Shown here: positions 11,501 through 22,472 of the stretch, in pieces
Layout: each line of letters starts with the position of its first letter
Numbering within the stretch: position 1 is the first letter of the stretch
Translations under genes and position numbers: made by a program
The notes under the pieces: model-generated
Database searches by the model: none
Told to the model about the DNA's origin: nothing
What the model saw: the letters and a program-made list of their open reading frames with translations, nothing else
NCBI GenBank assembly: GCA_037176885.1
Contig: JAWWNJ010000007.1
Location: forward strand, 620,001 to 684,000
DNA from: Favolaschia claudopus
Taxonomy: Eukaryota > Basidiomycota > Agaricomycetes > Agaricales > Mycenaceae
DNA length: 64,000 nt
Direction of reading: 5' to 3'

Positions 11501-11560
11501 GGTCCGTCACCTATCGACCCACTGGCGACGAATCGATCAAGCTTCAAGCCGTCATTGATC
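8530..11560 (+). repeat. R repeat, copy R2, expanded body
   Basis: Module A (about 8,530-8,990) has an open frame at 8,571-8,918 with the hydrophobic stretch FPGVLVAIVLASAGAAL. The C/T-rich module B is longer than in R1. A segment at about 9,430-9,660 recurs diverged at about 10,045-10,260, so B was tandemly duplicated with an offset of about 0.6 kb. The distal part (about 11,160-11,530) shares GTCGACGAGGAAGGCAGTGG with R3 on the other strand. It ends before the DUF6699-like gene. Coding potential of the long open frames is not credible, because several frames are open at once through the C/T bias. Confidence 0.6.
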
Positions 11561-12492
11561 TCCTCGACACTCCGCCGATGCATGCTATTCACGTCCTCTC
11601 TCTCTGCTGTCCTCCATCGCCCTGCGTTATCTTACTTGACTGAGGACGCTTCACTACTAGTCCCTCCTTGCTATGACATACCCCGCCCCTCCACAACTTG
11701 CTCTTCTTCAATCCGCACTCCCTTATAGTTCCCTGGTATAATTCTTCATCGGTATCCCGCACTGTCTGTGAGGTGATAAATAGCCCTCCTCAGCCCACCC
11801 TGCACGCTGCATTACACCACTTCTTTGATCTATCTACTCTATCAGTTCTCTAATCCTCCATTGCCCTTGCCCATCTTACTCGCCCTTTCGGATTTTTTCC
11901 CTGTCCTCTGTGTTTTCCTATTCCGTACTATATAAGTATCGTTCTTGTCCGTATCACCATCTGCTTCGTTTATCTGTCTTGAATTCTTTTCTCCTCGTAT
12001 CTAGTCTGTAGTTGTATGTAATGTCCGTTTGGTGTCCGTGCAATACGATCTCCTACCTAGTGGTGGCTGTGTTACTATTACCGCTTTGCCTTTTGCGTTC
12101 ATCTACCACATCCGTTCACCTCAGTCCTGGGCATTCGACGTACATATCGTCGTATTGCCTGCCGCAAAGTCCTTTCCAACTCACCGGGGTCACTGCTAGC
12201 TTCTTCATTCAGCCACGCACTTAGCTGCTACTTAGCGCTCTCGGCGCCTGTTTATCCAAGCCAATCTTCGTTTTTCCTAGTCGATCTGAGGACAACAAGT
12301 TCGAGTTATCACAGTGAATCGGCAACTCTCCCCGTATCCATCTGCGTTTCTTCCCCAACAGCGGTGGATTGGCATCTAGCCTGGATTTGGGTCTTTCGCG
12401 GAAACTAGCGTCAACGGCTTTTCTACTACCAGTTACCGCTTTGTGCTCTTCTGCGCAACTTGATATCGCACTGCCACGAACCTAGCCGCTGG
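11561..12492 (+). other. upstream region of the DUF6699-like gene
   Basis: Non-repetitive, pyrimidine-rich intergenic sequence with no supported gene. Confidence 0.4.
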
Positions 12493-12500
12493 TATAAAAG
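12493..12500 (+). promoter_or_regulatory. TATA box
   Basis: TATAAAAG lies 45 nt before the ATG of the gene at 12,545, a plausible core promoter element. Confidence 0.55.
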
Positions 12501-12544
12501 CGTGAATCCCTGCTCTCAATATCCACCTACTTTTCTGACTCATA

Positions 12545-13546
12545 ATGGCTGCACCCTTCGTCTTCGTGCCCGAGGCTTCGCAAGCAGAACCCTTTCATCC
12601 CTTCTACTCTACCCCTCCGTCTAGGTCACCTTTCCTGCCGCCAACTCCCCTCATTTACCCTTCCTCTCCCTTTTCACCACCGGGAACTCCGGAGAACTTC
12701 AATGCTAATAGCGTACTCTGGCCCGAGAGCGCTACCGATTACGAATCGCCCTACACGGCGTCTTGGGCGCCGCTGTCAAGCCGCCAACGCACCACGTCAT
12801 GGCATGGTACACCACCTGCCCCACTCTCCTCGCCGTTCCTCTCCCCAGCCCCACTTCCCCCGTTCTTGCACGCTCAATCAGCACCCTTCACCCCGCGCCG
12901 CAGACGCTCGCTGTCCTGGGGTGCATCCGGCGCGCCTCCGCCTCCGTCCTGGGCCAACAGCGCGAATCCATACCTCCCCACCGTGGCGCATACGCCTCTC
13001 CAGATTCATCCCTTCCTGAACGGCGACGCGCCTTCGCCGGTATTCCACTTCGATCTCGCGCCAGTCGAATTCACTCCAATCCGCCTGATCCACCCGAATC
13101 CACCACAGACCGCCGGTCTCGGCGCGGCGGAGATCCGCGAGCTCGCGTTCGCCCCGCCGTTGACGACGTTGCGGATCTTGCATCCGCGAATTCCATTCTG
13201 GCCGGTCGATCTCAAGCTCCCAGAAGAAGCAGCCGGCGAGATACCGATTTCGCTGGGCGATGTGTTGGTGTCGGTGCACCGCGCGATGCACGAGCGGATC
13301 TCGCAGGCGGATTGGGAGACGCTGAGCGAGGAGGATCGGGAGGAGGTGGCGAAGGCGTTTACGAAGAGGTGTAGGGCGGAGGCGGTGCGGAGTGGGGTCA
13401 TCCCGGCGCATCTAAGGGATAAGGAGATGGCGGAACGGAATGAGGGCGTGAAGAGGGTTGATTTTCTCCTGGGGAAGTCTGTCTTCAAGGGGCTTGTGAG
13501 GTCGCCGGAGGATCCGGATGGTGTGGTGAGATTGGTGACGGCGTGA
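12545..13546 (+). CDS. DUF6699-like protein, intronless
   Basis: A 333-residue protein in one exon. Residues 1-160 are rich in proline and serine and look disordered, with SPFLPPTPLIYPSSPF-type stretches. From about residue 170 a folded part matches my memory of the basidiomycete DUF6699 family: FHFDLAP, then LRILHPRIPFWPVDL, ISLGDVLVSVHRAMHERI, the helix ADWETLSEEDREEVAKAF, and the ending RVDFLLGKSVFKGLV. The molecular role of the family is unknown to me. A TATA box sits 45 nt upstream and the frame has clear codon structure, unlike the neighbouring R repeats. It takes the place that F-box genes hold beside other R copies. The family name is from memory and not from a search. Confidence 0.8.
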   Translation: MAAPFVFVPEASQAEPFHPFYSTPPSRSPFLPPTPLIYPSSPFSPPGTPENFNANSVLWPESATDYESPYTASWAPLSSRQRTTSWHGTPPAPLSSPFLSPAPLPPFLHAQSAPFTPRRRRSLSWGASGAPPPPSWANSANPYLPTVAHTPLQIHPFLNGDAPSPVFHFDLAPVEFTPIRLIHPNPPQTAGLGAAEIRELAFAPPLTTLRILHPRIPFWPVDLKLPEEAAGEIPISLGDVLVSVHRAMHERISQADWETLSEEDREEVAKAFTKRCRAEAVRSGVIPAHLRDKEMAERNEGVKRVDFLLGKSVFKGLVRSPEDPDGVVRLVTA

Positions 13547-14020
13547 ATGAGGTGGGAATGTACGTGTACGGGATGGACACGCACGATGTGAAAGGACAAA
13601 TCTTTGTTCTCGAATATATGCCAGTTGAACAGTTGTATGCCCTGCTATGGTCTCTTATGTCTAGCTTACATAGAATTGAAGGCTTCCACAGGTTCAATGA
13701 AGTACAAATCGGATTTTGCTATATAGCCTGCGCTGCGCTGAACATCAGGCGAGCACAATTCAGAATGTAGTCTAGGCTGCTGAAATTTGCGAGCCACTGA
13801 CATATCTTTTACATCTCTTCGAAGAACTCAGCAGATCTGAAATTATCGGCGAGTTGATTCGCTGTGGCACTAGCTATAGATGAAATGCGCGACGTAACAA
13901 TGCTGAGAAATCGAGTGTTCTTGTTGTGTGTGTCATTCTGCCGTGCGATAGCATTAGATATAGAATGAGCACCGCGCCAATACGCTATCAAATAGAAACC
14001 AATTTGAATCCACAGAGGCA
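13547..14020. other. convergent intergenic region
   Basis: AT-rich sequence between the 3' ends of the DUF6699-like gene (+) and an F-box gene (-). Nothing recognisable. Confidence 0.4.
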
Positions 14021-15613
14021 TTACACTGCTGACATCAAGGCGATTTGCTGGGTAGAAGTTTCCACCTCCTTCACTTCCAGCCGAAGCTCGTCAATCCATC
14101 CCATATGAGGCCCGTGTTCCACCATAGTAATTCGGTGACCTTGATTGATATAAGATAAGCGGAACGATGTTGTTAATACACGAATCGTGTTCAGCCTTTG
14201 CAGTGATGCCGCGGACAGGATGAGATGGGGAAGTGAGATAGCGACAACGTCGAGGGCAGCGGTTTGGTTCGCAGCTGTGATTCGGCTCTCTAACATTGTC
14301 AGCAGTCGATCCTCCCCGAAGAGGTATGCTCCACTGAGAACAAATTTGGACAATGCGGGGAGGAGTATCTCGGTGGGAGGTGTGAGCACCTCCATGGCAG
14401 CGTTCGTGATGGCATTAGGAATGAGATCTTCCAGGAATAGGGTTTCCACCGTGGGCAGCAGTCGCAATATATCGAGAAGCTCACCGACCCGAGTCGGCAC
14501 GAGGTAGAGCACGAGTGTGCGCAAGCTGAACGCCGAGCGCTCGACAAAAGCCTGCATAATCGGCGTGTCCCAATAATTCAGGTTGATCGCCTGGAAGTGC
14601 CTCAGCGCGGGGGCAGTTACACGGGCGAGAACGTCCATTTCGTGCGCGCCATCGGAGCCGGGGCCGTACAAGGTCATCTTTTGTAGATGGGGGGAGACGA
14701 CAGGCGGGCGAGGAGGTATGACTGGATGGAGATTGAAGAGGCGAACGGAAAGATGATGGATATTCTGTGCCTGCGAGAAGAGGTGGTAGTAGAGGTCCGG
14801 ATTATCGTTGTTAGAATTGAGGGACAGCCGCGTTAACTGGGACAATGGCAGAGCAGGCAACATCTTAAGATGTGACAGGTGCATGATGCTCAAGGTCCGC
14901 AGTTTAGGGATTATTGCAAGGGCGGGAGTTTCCACGAAGCGAAAGGTAGGGTCGTCGTGGAGTGTGAGAGTATGAAGATTTGTAAGTCTGCCTTCGGCGG
15001 GTGATAGGTGTGGCAGAAGGACTGTTTGCAGCGACAAATCAACCACCGCCCAACGTTCAGCGTGCTGCAGGACTTCGTGCATCATCTCGGTGTCAATCGC
15101 AGACCACGTTTTGGAGCCCGACACGGGTCGGAATGAGAGAGTGAGTAAAGCGTTCTGCGACCGTTGGAGAGCAATCCGTAGTGCGTCGACAGAGTATCGG
15201 CTGGGCCGATGGAGAAAAACTGCGATCGCTGACCACATTGTTGCGGTTTCCAGTGTAACACATCTCCAATGGTGAGATACAGCTCCCAGCCTGTTTGGTT
15301 TATATTCGGTAAGAATAGATTTGCGTGAAATGTCTCGTTTTTTCTCGTGGATATCGGGATCTAGAAAGATCGTACGCAGGAGGTCGACCGGGAGGCGGCG
15401 TATGGGTGCAAGAAGGGAGGAATATTCAGCGATGTAACTGGATAACGCTTGGGCCTCGGGGTCGAGCAGCAGACCCTGATTCTGCAGCGCGTCGAGACGC
15501 GTCCGAGCCGTTTCGATAGAGTCTCGGATTGACTGCTTCTCGGTATCCGAGGGCACGTCGTTGTTTCGGAGGCGCTCGTGAATGCCGGGTGTGTCAAGTT
15601 TGAAGAGCTCCAT
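14021..15613 (-). CDS. F-box-like family A protein, intact
   Basis: A 530-residue, single-exon protein. The frame is open 39 codons further upstream, but the start at 15,613 (MELFKLDTPGIHERLRNN) is chosen because all paralogs begin M-[EDQ]-[LF]-F. The F-box-like core SSLLAPIRRLPVDLLRTIFL lies near residues 65-85. Next comes a conserved KPNRLGAVSHHWRCVTLETA segment, and then irregular leucine-rich repeats to the C-terminus. The likely role is substrate adaptor of an SCF E3 ubiquitin ligase (family knowledge). R3 lies directly upstream in the same orientation. Its middle part is shared with the mosaic paralog at 31,592. Confidence 0.85.
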   Translation of the reverse strand: MELFKLDTPGIHERLRNNDVPSDTEKQSIRDSIETARTRLDALQNQGLLLDPEAQALSSYIAEYSSLLAPIRRLPVDLLRTIFLDPDIHEKKRDISRKSILTEYKPNRLGAVSHHWRCVTLETATMWSAIAVFLHRPSRYSVDALRIALQRSQNALLTLSFRPVSGSKTWSAIDTEMMHEVLQHAERWAVVDLSLQTVLLPHLSPAEGRLTNLHTLTLHDDPTFRFVETPALAIIPKLRTLSIMHLSHLKMLPALPLSQLTRLSLNSNNDNPDLYYHLFSQAQNIHHLSVRLFNLHPVIPPRPPVVSPHLQKMTLYGPGSDGAHEMDVLARVTAPALRHFQAINLNYWDTPIMQAFVERSAFSLRTLVLYLVPTRVGELLDILRLLPTVETLFLEDLIPNAITNAAMEVLTPPTEILLPALSKFVLSGAYLFGEDRLLTMLESRITAANQTAALDVVAISLPHLILSAASLQRLNTIRVLTTSFRLSYINQGHRITMVEHGPHMGWIDELRLEVKEVETSTQQIALMSAV

Positions 15614-15999
15614 GTTTACGCCTTTGGTGTGGCGCTGGCAGCGGCGGATGCCTACAAGGCTTTGGCAATCTTGATATCTTAGCCAAAATACGATCCTCGA
15701 AGAAGGAAACAGCTCACGACGAGGCTTCAAGCTTCAAGCACCTTGTCAGCGCACGACTCAGTATCTCGTCGACAGCCTGAGGGTGATGGGAAGAAAGCGG
15801 AAGGCGGAAGTAACACAGCCACCGCTGGCAGTAATATCAAGAGGAATTATTACTTATTCCAAACTTATTCGATGTATTGAGAAGGCCACGACGACGTCTA
15901 CGCGGCGCGTCAGCCAATGCCCATTTTTGCTGCAAACCATCTTCGACTTCTTCCCCCGCCCCAATGACCCAACACATCCTCGTCAAAACTTGTCCTCAC

Positions 16000-18710
16000 G
16001 CCGACATGACGACGGTGGCAGATGGATCGAAGGCGTCTCCATCCTAGTGCTATTTCCTCCAAACCAGACACTGCAGAGCACTTCCCAACGTTCCCTGACA
16101 GCTTCTTTCGACGAAGCTGCCCGCACAATCGTACGACGCGCATGCATCGCGAAATGAGGGCGATATCCTGCAACGACGGCTGGGCGCCACCAACACCCCG
16201 CGAAACGAGGGTCTGCATATGCCACCTAGTGCCACGACCGAGCTCCACTGCCTTCCTCGTCGACGTCAACGACATCCAATGCCGCCGTGTTCCCCCTCCG
16301 TCACGAGCCCAAACCCCGACATTCACAAAAAGACCAAGCCCTGCCCGAGTTGATCGTCACACCCGAGCCGGCATAGAACCGTTGGCAAGCGAGCAGGATT
16401 CTTCAAGAGGGATGGCCCGAGTCGAGCGCGGAGCCGATCCAGATCTCCGGAAGTGAGGGTGTAGGGTGGGGTGATGACGCTGAAGACCACGAGCAGACGG
16501 ATAGAAGGCTGCAAGGGGAAACGACGAGTGGAAGATAGAAATGGAGTCGAGAAGATGGCGGTGGCACGAATAAGGTCAAAGACGGAGGTAAGGATGTGCT
16601 GTATTGATACAGTATGAAACGACAAGCACGTCGAGTATGTGTAGAGTAGGGACGAGAAGGGGCAAGGGCAGGAGCCCGGAATTGGAAGGATGTATAAATA
16701 TGATGGAGATAGTATGTGACATGCGTCGGGAGCGACGGGTTAGGATGAGAGCGAGGATTGAGACGTAAGCAGCGTACGCAGAACGAGGAGAGGAAGGGGG
16801 AGGGTGAGGGCGAAAGAGGTGAGAGTATGGGGAAGAGAAGACAAAGAACAGGTAAAGATCACTATCTTACTATTGAGGAGGGAGGCGCCAAAGGTATAGT
16901 CCGGCGAAGGAGCCAACGAGGTGATAAGGACGAGGTGGGAGCGGCGTAGGGCCATGCAGACGGAGGGTGAAGAGATATAGTGGAATTGAGGATGCGGACG
17001 AGGTGCCACTGGGCAGTGTTTGAGTGTCAAGGAGATCGATGAAGACCTTGAGGCTTGATACAAGGGGGGCCAGCGCGAGTCTGTGCCGCTTTACCATGGC
17101 CGCGAGGAAGCATAGGTGTACGACGATCGAGGATGGCGGCGAGTAGCACCAAGGTCAGCAGTCGGGGAAGTAGAAGTGCAAGAGGAGGAGGTACATAAGA
17201 GGACGGGAACGCAATAAGGATAAGTAGAGAAGGACAGCAATGCAAATATGTGAGTCAAGGATTCGAGTGAAGGAAGGCCAGCTCTGGCGGAGGAGAGAAG
17301 TACGTATATGCGAGACGGGGACGAGAAAGCCGTGGTGCCATGCATCCGGGAGGTACGAAAGTAAGTATCGAGACAGCGTAGTTGCGAGCGTGTATGGGAT
17401 ACGAGTACGTCGCAGGAACGGGAACGGGACTGGGTGAGTTAGAATGCGACATGCGAGAGGGGGACGAGAAGAGCTCGAGAGGACGGCTACCGCGCGGCAC
17501 GAGAAGAACAATGTACATATGCATGGGATAGCGAGCAGAGGTGGAGAAGACGACAGGATGGGGAGCGGAGGAAACGCCAAAGAGGGACATGTGCAGACGG
17601 CCGTGTAAATGGAGGAGAATATGTATGTGTAGATGGGGGAGAGAGAAAGGGGTTGTCAAGAAAGAGCCGAAGGATTTGAACAAACTGAGGCAGTGGGAAG
17701 AAATGGTCGCCTGGAGCTTGAGTTAGGCATTGGAGCGGGATGGAGACAAGACTAGGGGCAAGAGTGAAGATCCAGCGAGAAGGATGACCCAGTGTTGATG
17801 ACCGATGACGCGGGCGGAAAAGGCGACAGATTGAGAAACGTCGATGAGTAGCGTGTGTGACTGAACCGGGTATGGTTGGGGAGGGAGGGAAGGAACGAAG
17901 AGGAGATGCGAGTGAGGTAGTAGAACTTGAAGCGATGTCGAATGAAAGTCGGATGATAGGGGTGGTAGAGAGGGAAGGAAGGCAGAGGAGTATGCGAAAG
18001 TAGCGAAAAGGGACCGGAGGCAGCAGCGAAACCGACCTCGGGAGTGAGAACAGCACCGGATGGTAGTCTATGCGCCGGATGGTGGTCTGATTTGCGTTCA
18101 AGGCTATGAGCTGTAAACATCAGTCGGTCGGTGGCAGAACGGGTCAAAAAATGAGAAAGACGCACCTCAGGCCCAGATAGATTCAGACGGTGAAGCAGAG
18201 GCAACGCAAGCCCAATCGCAGAAGATACAACATCTCTTCGTGGAGCATAAGCGCCGACGAAGGGAATGATGTCAGCCACTTTTGCTGCTGTTTCGCGTCT
18301 TCATCTCGGCCCCTGCTTGCTCTCTCGCAGTGCTTTTGTACGAGATATCTTGAAATCCACTTCAAATCTTGATCAGCGCCGACTGTATGGTTTCTTGGGC
18401 ATTCCACAGTGCACTATTTCCACAAGACCGTCGAGAGCGGCGACAACACTTTGAGGGAGCTACAGTATGGTGAATTGGGGTCAAGAGCAAAGGAGAATGG
18501 GTCAGCAGAGATCTGATTCGAGTTATTGGTTCTGAGCACTCCAATGGTCAACGAGGATGGGTTCGGCGGGAGCGGCGCCAGCGCTGAGGCTGAGCGCTGG
18601 CCAAGACGACGGCGACAAGGACGCCTGGGAATATATCTGTCAACATGTTGATCGGGTTCACACGCTTGCAGCTTACCCTCTCCCAATCTCTTCGCCTTCA
18701 ATTCTTTCAT
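16000..18710 (-). repeat. R repeat, copy R3
   Basis: Inverted relative to R1 and R2. Module A is at about 18,700-18,100, with the segment GGTTCACACGCTTGCAGCTT near 18,655 on the plus strand and a CCAGCGCT-type core. The pyrimidine-rich body on the minus strand spans about 18,100-16,450. The distal module at about 16,300-16,000 shares GTCGACGAGGAAGGCAGTGG with R2. The tRNA-like array 3 begins about 200 bp to its right and the F-box gene at 15,613 lies to its left. Confidence 0.6.
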
Positions 18711-18917
18711 CTCTGCTTTGAGTGAATGCCCAGGTTTACTTCAATTTTTTTTGCGCTTGCTCTAGACATCCGCCATGTCTCTCCCGATGATTCGTTGCAA
18801 CTCCGAGTCGAATCCAATAAGTCAGCATAGTTTCAGCTCACTGGCAGTACTGCCGGGCGGATGCACGAATCCTGAACGAGTCCGAGTCAACAACAACTCG
18901 AATCCCTCTCAAAGCCA

Positions 18918-19005
18918 TCGGACGTGGCGCCCGGCGCACCGACAGAGATTCGTATAGAAATAACTGCTCCCCCGGGGCCAATGGGGTTCGATTCCTCGCG
19001 TTTGA
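18918..19005 (+). ncRNA. tRNA-like locus 3a (type 2, next to R)
   Basis: The acceptor TCGGACG/CGTTTGA pairs throughout using G-U pairs. The T-arm is GGGGTTCGATTCCTC. The D-like region is GTGGCGCCCGGCGCAC. A TTTTTT run follows at about 19,025. Confidence 0.5.
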
Positions 19006-19305
19006 ATAGCCCAGCGGTTTCTCTTTTTTACTCGAGTTGAAGAGTTTAAATTCTCATTACTTCTACCCCTTCTTCAGGCCAAGTACTCTGCCTACACCTA
19101 CAATCTCGAAGACTCATACACAACTCGCGCGCGAGATCACTCGCTGAATTTTTCTCGACTTCTGGCATAAACCTAACTGACTTCCCCGAACCCCACAACT
19201 TATTCACAAATCAAGTTGTGAAGTGCCATTCGCACCCTGGTATGCCACCTCCTCAGTTCTCACCCAAGTAACCTCCATACTCAGCTTCTCGTACACCTTC
19301 ATTCA

Positions 19306-19406
19306 TCGGACGTCGTGCGCGGCGCACCGACCGTCAAAATAAGTGCGCGTGCTGCAGCTAGTGAAAGTCGTACTCGGTAAACTGGGGTTCGACTCCCTGC
19401 GTCCGG
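19306..19406 (+). ncRNA. tRNA-like locus 3b (type 1)
   Basis: The acceptor TCGGACG/CGTCCGG, the hairpin GTGCG-CGG-CGCAC, the central stem ACCG/CGGT and the T-arm GGGGTTCGACTCCC are present. A seven-T run follows at about 19,428. Confidence 0.6.
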
Positions 19407-19626
19407 ATATATGTGCAGCTATATGCTTCCTTTTTTTCTTCTTTACTGAGGATGATATTCCTGTCTATTCCAGTTCTGCCTCGAGCAAGTGAGGTGCGTT
19501 GCCTGCGCGCACCCTCACGCAGACTGAACATATAACCACTGTCTTCAAGGCAGCCAAATAAAAATCTTTCGCCCCAAATCCTCCATGGATGCGTCTGAAA
19601 ACCCTTCCAGTTACTCACATACCCAA

Positions 19627-19722
19627 CCTGACGTCGTGCGCGGCGCACAAACCGTAAAATTAATGGACTGGGCAGATATAATTTGAACTCGGCAAATTCG
19701 GGGTTCGACTCCCCACGTCGGG
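19627..19722 (+). ncRNA. tRNA-like locus 3c (type 1)
   Basis: The acceptor CCTGACG/CGTCGGG pairs with one U-G. The long central loop can pair internally (AAATTA with TAATTT), reminiscent of intron pairing in split anticodon arms. The T-arm GGGGTTCGACTCCCC is perfect. A T6 run follows at about 19,750. Confidence 0.6.
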
Positions 19723-19929
19723 CTCTGTCAACTGCAGAAAACTGGTTCGTTTTTTCTTCTTATTTGCTGATGACGACGTTTCCGTCTGTCTTTGTCTCCG
19801 GGAAGTAAGCTGCGCGCCGGAGTCGCGATCCCTCTGAATCACGGAATCACTCGTCAAGGTTTGTAAATCATATCTTTCGCCCCCAATCCTTCATTTGTGT
19901 TTTTGAAAGCCCTTACAGTTACTCAAATT

Positions 19930-20023
19930 CCCAACGTCGTGCGCGGCGCACAAACCGTAAAAAATGATGGACAAATCGAAAACTGAACTCGGTCAAAGTT
20001 GGGGTTCAACTCCCCATGTCGGG
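19930..20023 (+). ncRNA. tRNA-like locus 3d (type 1)
   Basis: The acceptor CCCAACG/TGTCGGG has one mismatch, and the T-arm is GGGGTTCAACTCCCC. The core GTGCGCGGCGCACAAACCGT is identical to that of 3c. A T-rich terminator starts at about 20,040. Confidence 0.6.
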
Positions 20024-20247
20024 ATACCCGGGTCGCCTGTTCTTTTTCTTTCTTCTCTGAGTATCCTTCTCTCTTACTCGTTCACCTGCACGCACGCGTT
20101 GAGAAAACAACACAGTACAAATGTTCATGAACTTGAAAGCCCTTCAAGACACGGAATTCCTTACGATAATAATACTGTTCAGCACCAAATCCTTCATTTA
20201 ACCCAGTGCATCGAAATGCCTTGCCGTCTTCGCATATGCACATCCCA

Positions 20248-20348
20248 TCGGACGTTGGGCCCTGCGCCCGCAAAACCGTCAAAATGAGTTCAGCAAGCGT
20301 GACATGGAAACTTCAACCTCGGCAACTGGAGGAGGAGTCCCCGTGTCA
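20248..20348 (+). ncRNA. degenerate tRNA-like locus 3e
   Basis: TCGGACGTTGGGCCCTGCGC and AAACCGTCAAAAT are kept, but the T-arm is destroyed. Probably inactive. Confidence 0.35.
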
Positions 20349-20582
20349 ATGTGCAGGATTCAGATGTGTTCTGCAAGTCGCTACATTTGCTTTATCTGTT
20401 TGTCCGATTACGATCTGAAAGGAAAGATGACTTTACTGAACCCATGCGGTGACTTGATTACTGGTCCTGTATGTGAAGCTTTCCCCGCTGAGTCCTTCGG
20501 CGTTGAATCTTCCGAAACCTTGGACTCTAAGTATTCAGTATTCCCATCCGAGTCGATATCTTCCCAAGAAATACAGATCCCA

Positions 20583-20671
20583 TCGGACGTCGCACCGACC
20601 GGATGCATGGTTGCGATCCCATGTAATTCTATTCAGCTCAGTAAACTCAGGGTTCAACTCTCCGCGTTCTA
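20583..20671 (+). ncRNA. degenerate tRNA-like locus 3f
   Basis: The acceptor TCGGACG/CGTTCTA is wobble-rich. The T-loop is TTCAACT within GGGTTCAACTCTCC. The D-like hairpin is lost. It is the array-distal copy. Confidence 0.35.
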
Positions 20672-20840
20672 ATCCGCAGTCGATTAATCATCCATTTTCT
20701 CCAAGGGTGACTCAACAAGTACAGTATACATTCTCTGCCTATCTGTGAGGTATGTCATGTCGCTCTGAGAGTGCTCAAGGTCGCGATCGTTTTGTGCGGA
20801 AAAAGATCAGCGTTGTTTCGCAATATGATAGACCATGGTA

Positions 20841-22472
20841 TTACGCTGTTACAACCCAACTAGACCCAACTACATATAAGTAAATCGCCCAGTTAATGCC
20901 GAAATTCAACCGTCCCCGAAACAAAGGTGTTCCGCGCCGATGCACGGTGTTCCTACGAAACTCGTTGACACAGATAAAGGAAAAGGATGCTGCCATTGGT
21001 ATCGCGGTGTCAGCGATAAATTCTTCCAGGCGAGCCGTAGGGATGTTGAGGGTGGGCAAGATGATATCGAAATGGACGAGTCGTGGACGCAGATGCGAGT
21101 GCATCAGTCGGCTCTGCAGCATCGTCAAGAGCGCATCGGCGTCAAACAGATAACCCCCGTCTACAGCAAATGTGGTCATCATTGGAAGGAGCGTTTCATC
21201 TCCAGAAGATGCGTCGAATGTTAGCGATTGGAGGACGCGTTTGGTGATGCTGTTGGGAAGGAGATCAGAGAGCACGAAGTTTTCAACCGTCGGAAGCATT
21301 CGTAGGAGCTCCAAGAGATCGACGGGTCGGATGGGAATGCTCTCTAACCGTAAGGTCCGCAAATGGCATCCAGAACGCTTGATAAAAGACCGAACATTCT
21401 CATTCGTAGAATGTTTCCACAACCTGAAGTACACCATGGCGAGTGACTCCAGTGCCGGCGCGTTGATGCGCTTCAAGATATCTGACTCTTGGCCTCGATT
21501 TTCCGGACAATGACCATATACAGCGAGACTTCGCAACTCGCACGACATGATCTCTTGGGGATTCGCCTCCCTCGCGTCCCGGAGGCTGACGACAAGCTGG
21601 CTAGCATTCTGAGTGCGCGAAAGGAGCTGATGATAGAATTCGGGATTGTCTCGATTCGAATTGATATGTAGGCTCTCTAACTGGAGCCACGGAAGGACAG
21701 GGAGGGCGGATATATCCGGTGAAAAGCTTCCAAACAGTTGGAAATGTCGCAGTTTGGGGGCAAAGTCAAATGCTTTGGTTGGTGGAAGGGCAGTATATTT
21801 GTCGTTAGTAGTGAATGTTAGAGTATGGAGACTCTCGAGTCTGCCTTCAATGGGCGCCAGCTGCTGCAGAAAGCGGGGATCCAATGGCAACTCGACCTGG
21901 ACCCACCGCGCCGCGTGTTTGAAAACTTCTTCCATAATCTCATCATCAAGCGTGGACCATGGTGAGGGCGATACTGATTTGAAGGTGAGATTTAGAGGCG
22001 CGTTCCGCGATCGGCTCAGTGCGATGCGGAATGAATCAATGGTGTATTGATGGGGCCAATCCAAAAAAACAAGGAGGTTGGACCAAAGTGTTGCCATTTC
22101 GCATGTAACGCTTCTCCAGTGATGGCACACCGCACCAAGGCCGTTCGGACTGTATCGAGCAACGATGCCTCGGTAATTATAAGCTGTTGCTGGCCGTGTT
22201 TTGTGTAGGGCAGGATCAAGAAAGATGGTGCGCAGGACATCGATCGGAAGGCGACGTATGGGCGCAAGCAGGGAAGAATATTGAGCGATGTAGCTGGATA
22301 AGTATTCCACTTCGACCAACGGACCACCCTGGTTCTGCAGCAGCAGCGCGATAAGACGTGTCTGGGCGATATCGATGGATTCGCGTATGGCTGGCGTCTC
22401 GATATCCGTAGCCAACGCATTGTTTCGGAGTCGTTCCCATATATCGGGAGTGCGAGCATGGAAGAGATCCAT
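20841..22472 (-). CDS. F-box-like family A protein, intact
   Basis: A 543-residue, single-exon protein starting MDLFHARTPDIWERLRNN. The F-box-like core SSLLAPIRRLPIDVLRTIFL is near residues 68-88. The CHHWRSVTCEMATLWS segment and LRR-like repeats follow. The likely role is SCF substrate adaptor (family knowledge). R4 lies upstream in the same orientation. Its first 75 codons and 5' leader are nearly identical to those of the gene at 31,592, while the rest is clearly diverged. Confidence 0.85.
   Translation of the reverse strand: MDLFHARTPDIWERLRNNALATDIETPAIRESIDIAQTRLIALLLQNQGGPLVEVEYLSSYIAQYSSLLAPIRRLPIDVLRTIFLDPALHKTRPATAYNYRGIVARYSPNGLGAVCHHWRSVTCEMATLWSNLLVFLDWPHQYTIDSFRIALSRSRNAPLNLTFKSVSPSPWSTLDDEIMEEVFKHAARWVQVELPLDPRFLQQLAPIEGRLESLHTLTFTTNDKYTALPPTKAFDFAPKLRHFQLFGSFSPDISALPVLPWLQLESLHINSNRDNPEFYHQLLSRTQNASQLVVSLRDAREANPQEIMSCELRSLAVYGHCPENRGQESDILKRINAPALESLAMVYFRLWKHSTNENVRSFIKRSGCHLRTLRLESIPIRPVDLLELLRMLPTVENFVLSDLLPNSITKRVLQSLTFDASSGDETLLPMMTTFAVDGGYLFDADALLTMLQSRLMHSHLRPRLVHFDIILPTLNIPTARLEEFIADTAIPMAASFSFICVNEFRRNTVHRRGTPLFRGRLNFGINWAIYLYVVGSSWVVTA

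Noticed and set aside
18918..20671. CRISPR-like array
   Set aside because: Repeats are about 90 nt structured units with about 200-bp related spacers in a fungal context; not a CRISPR.
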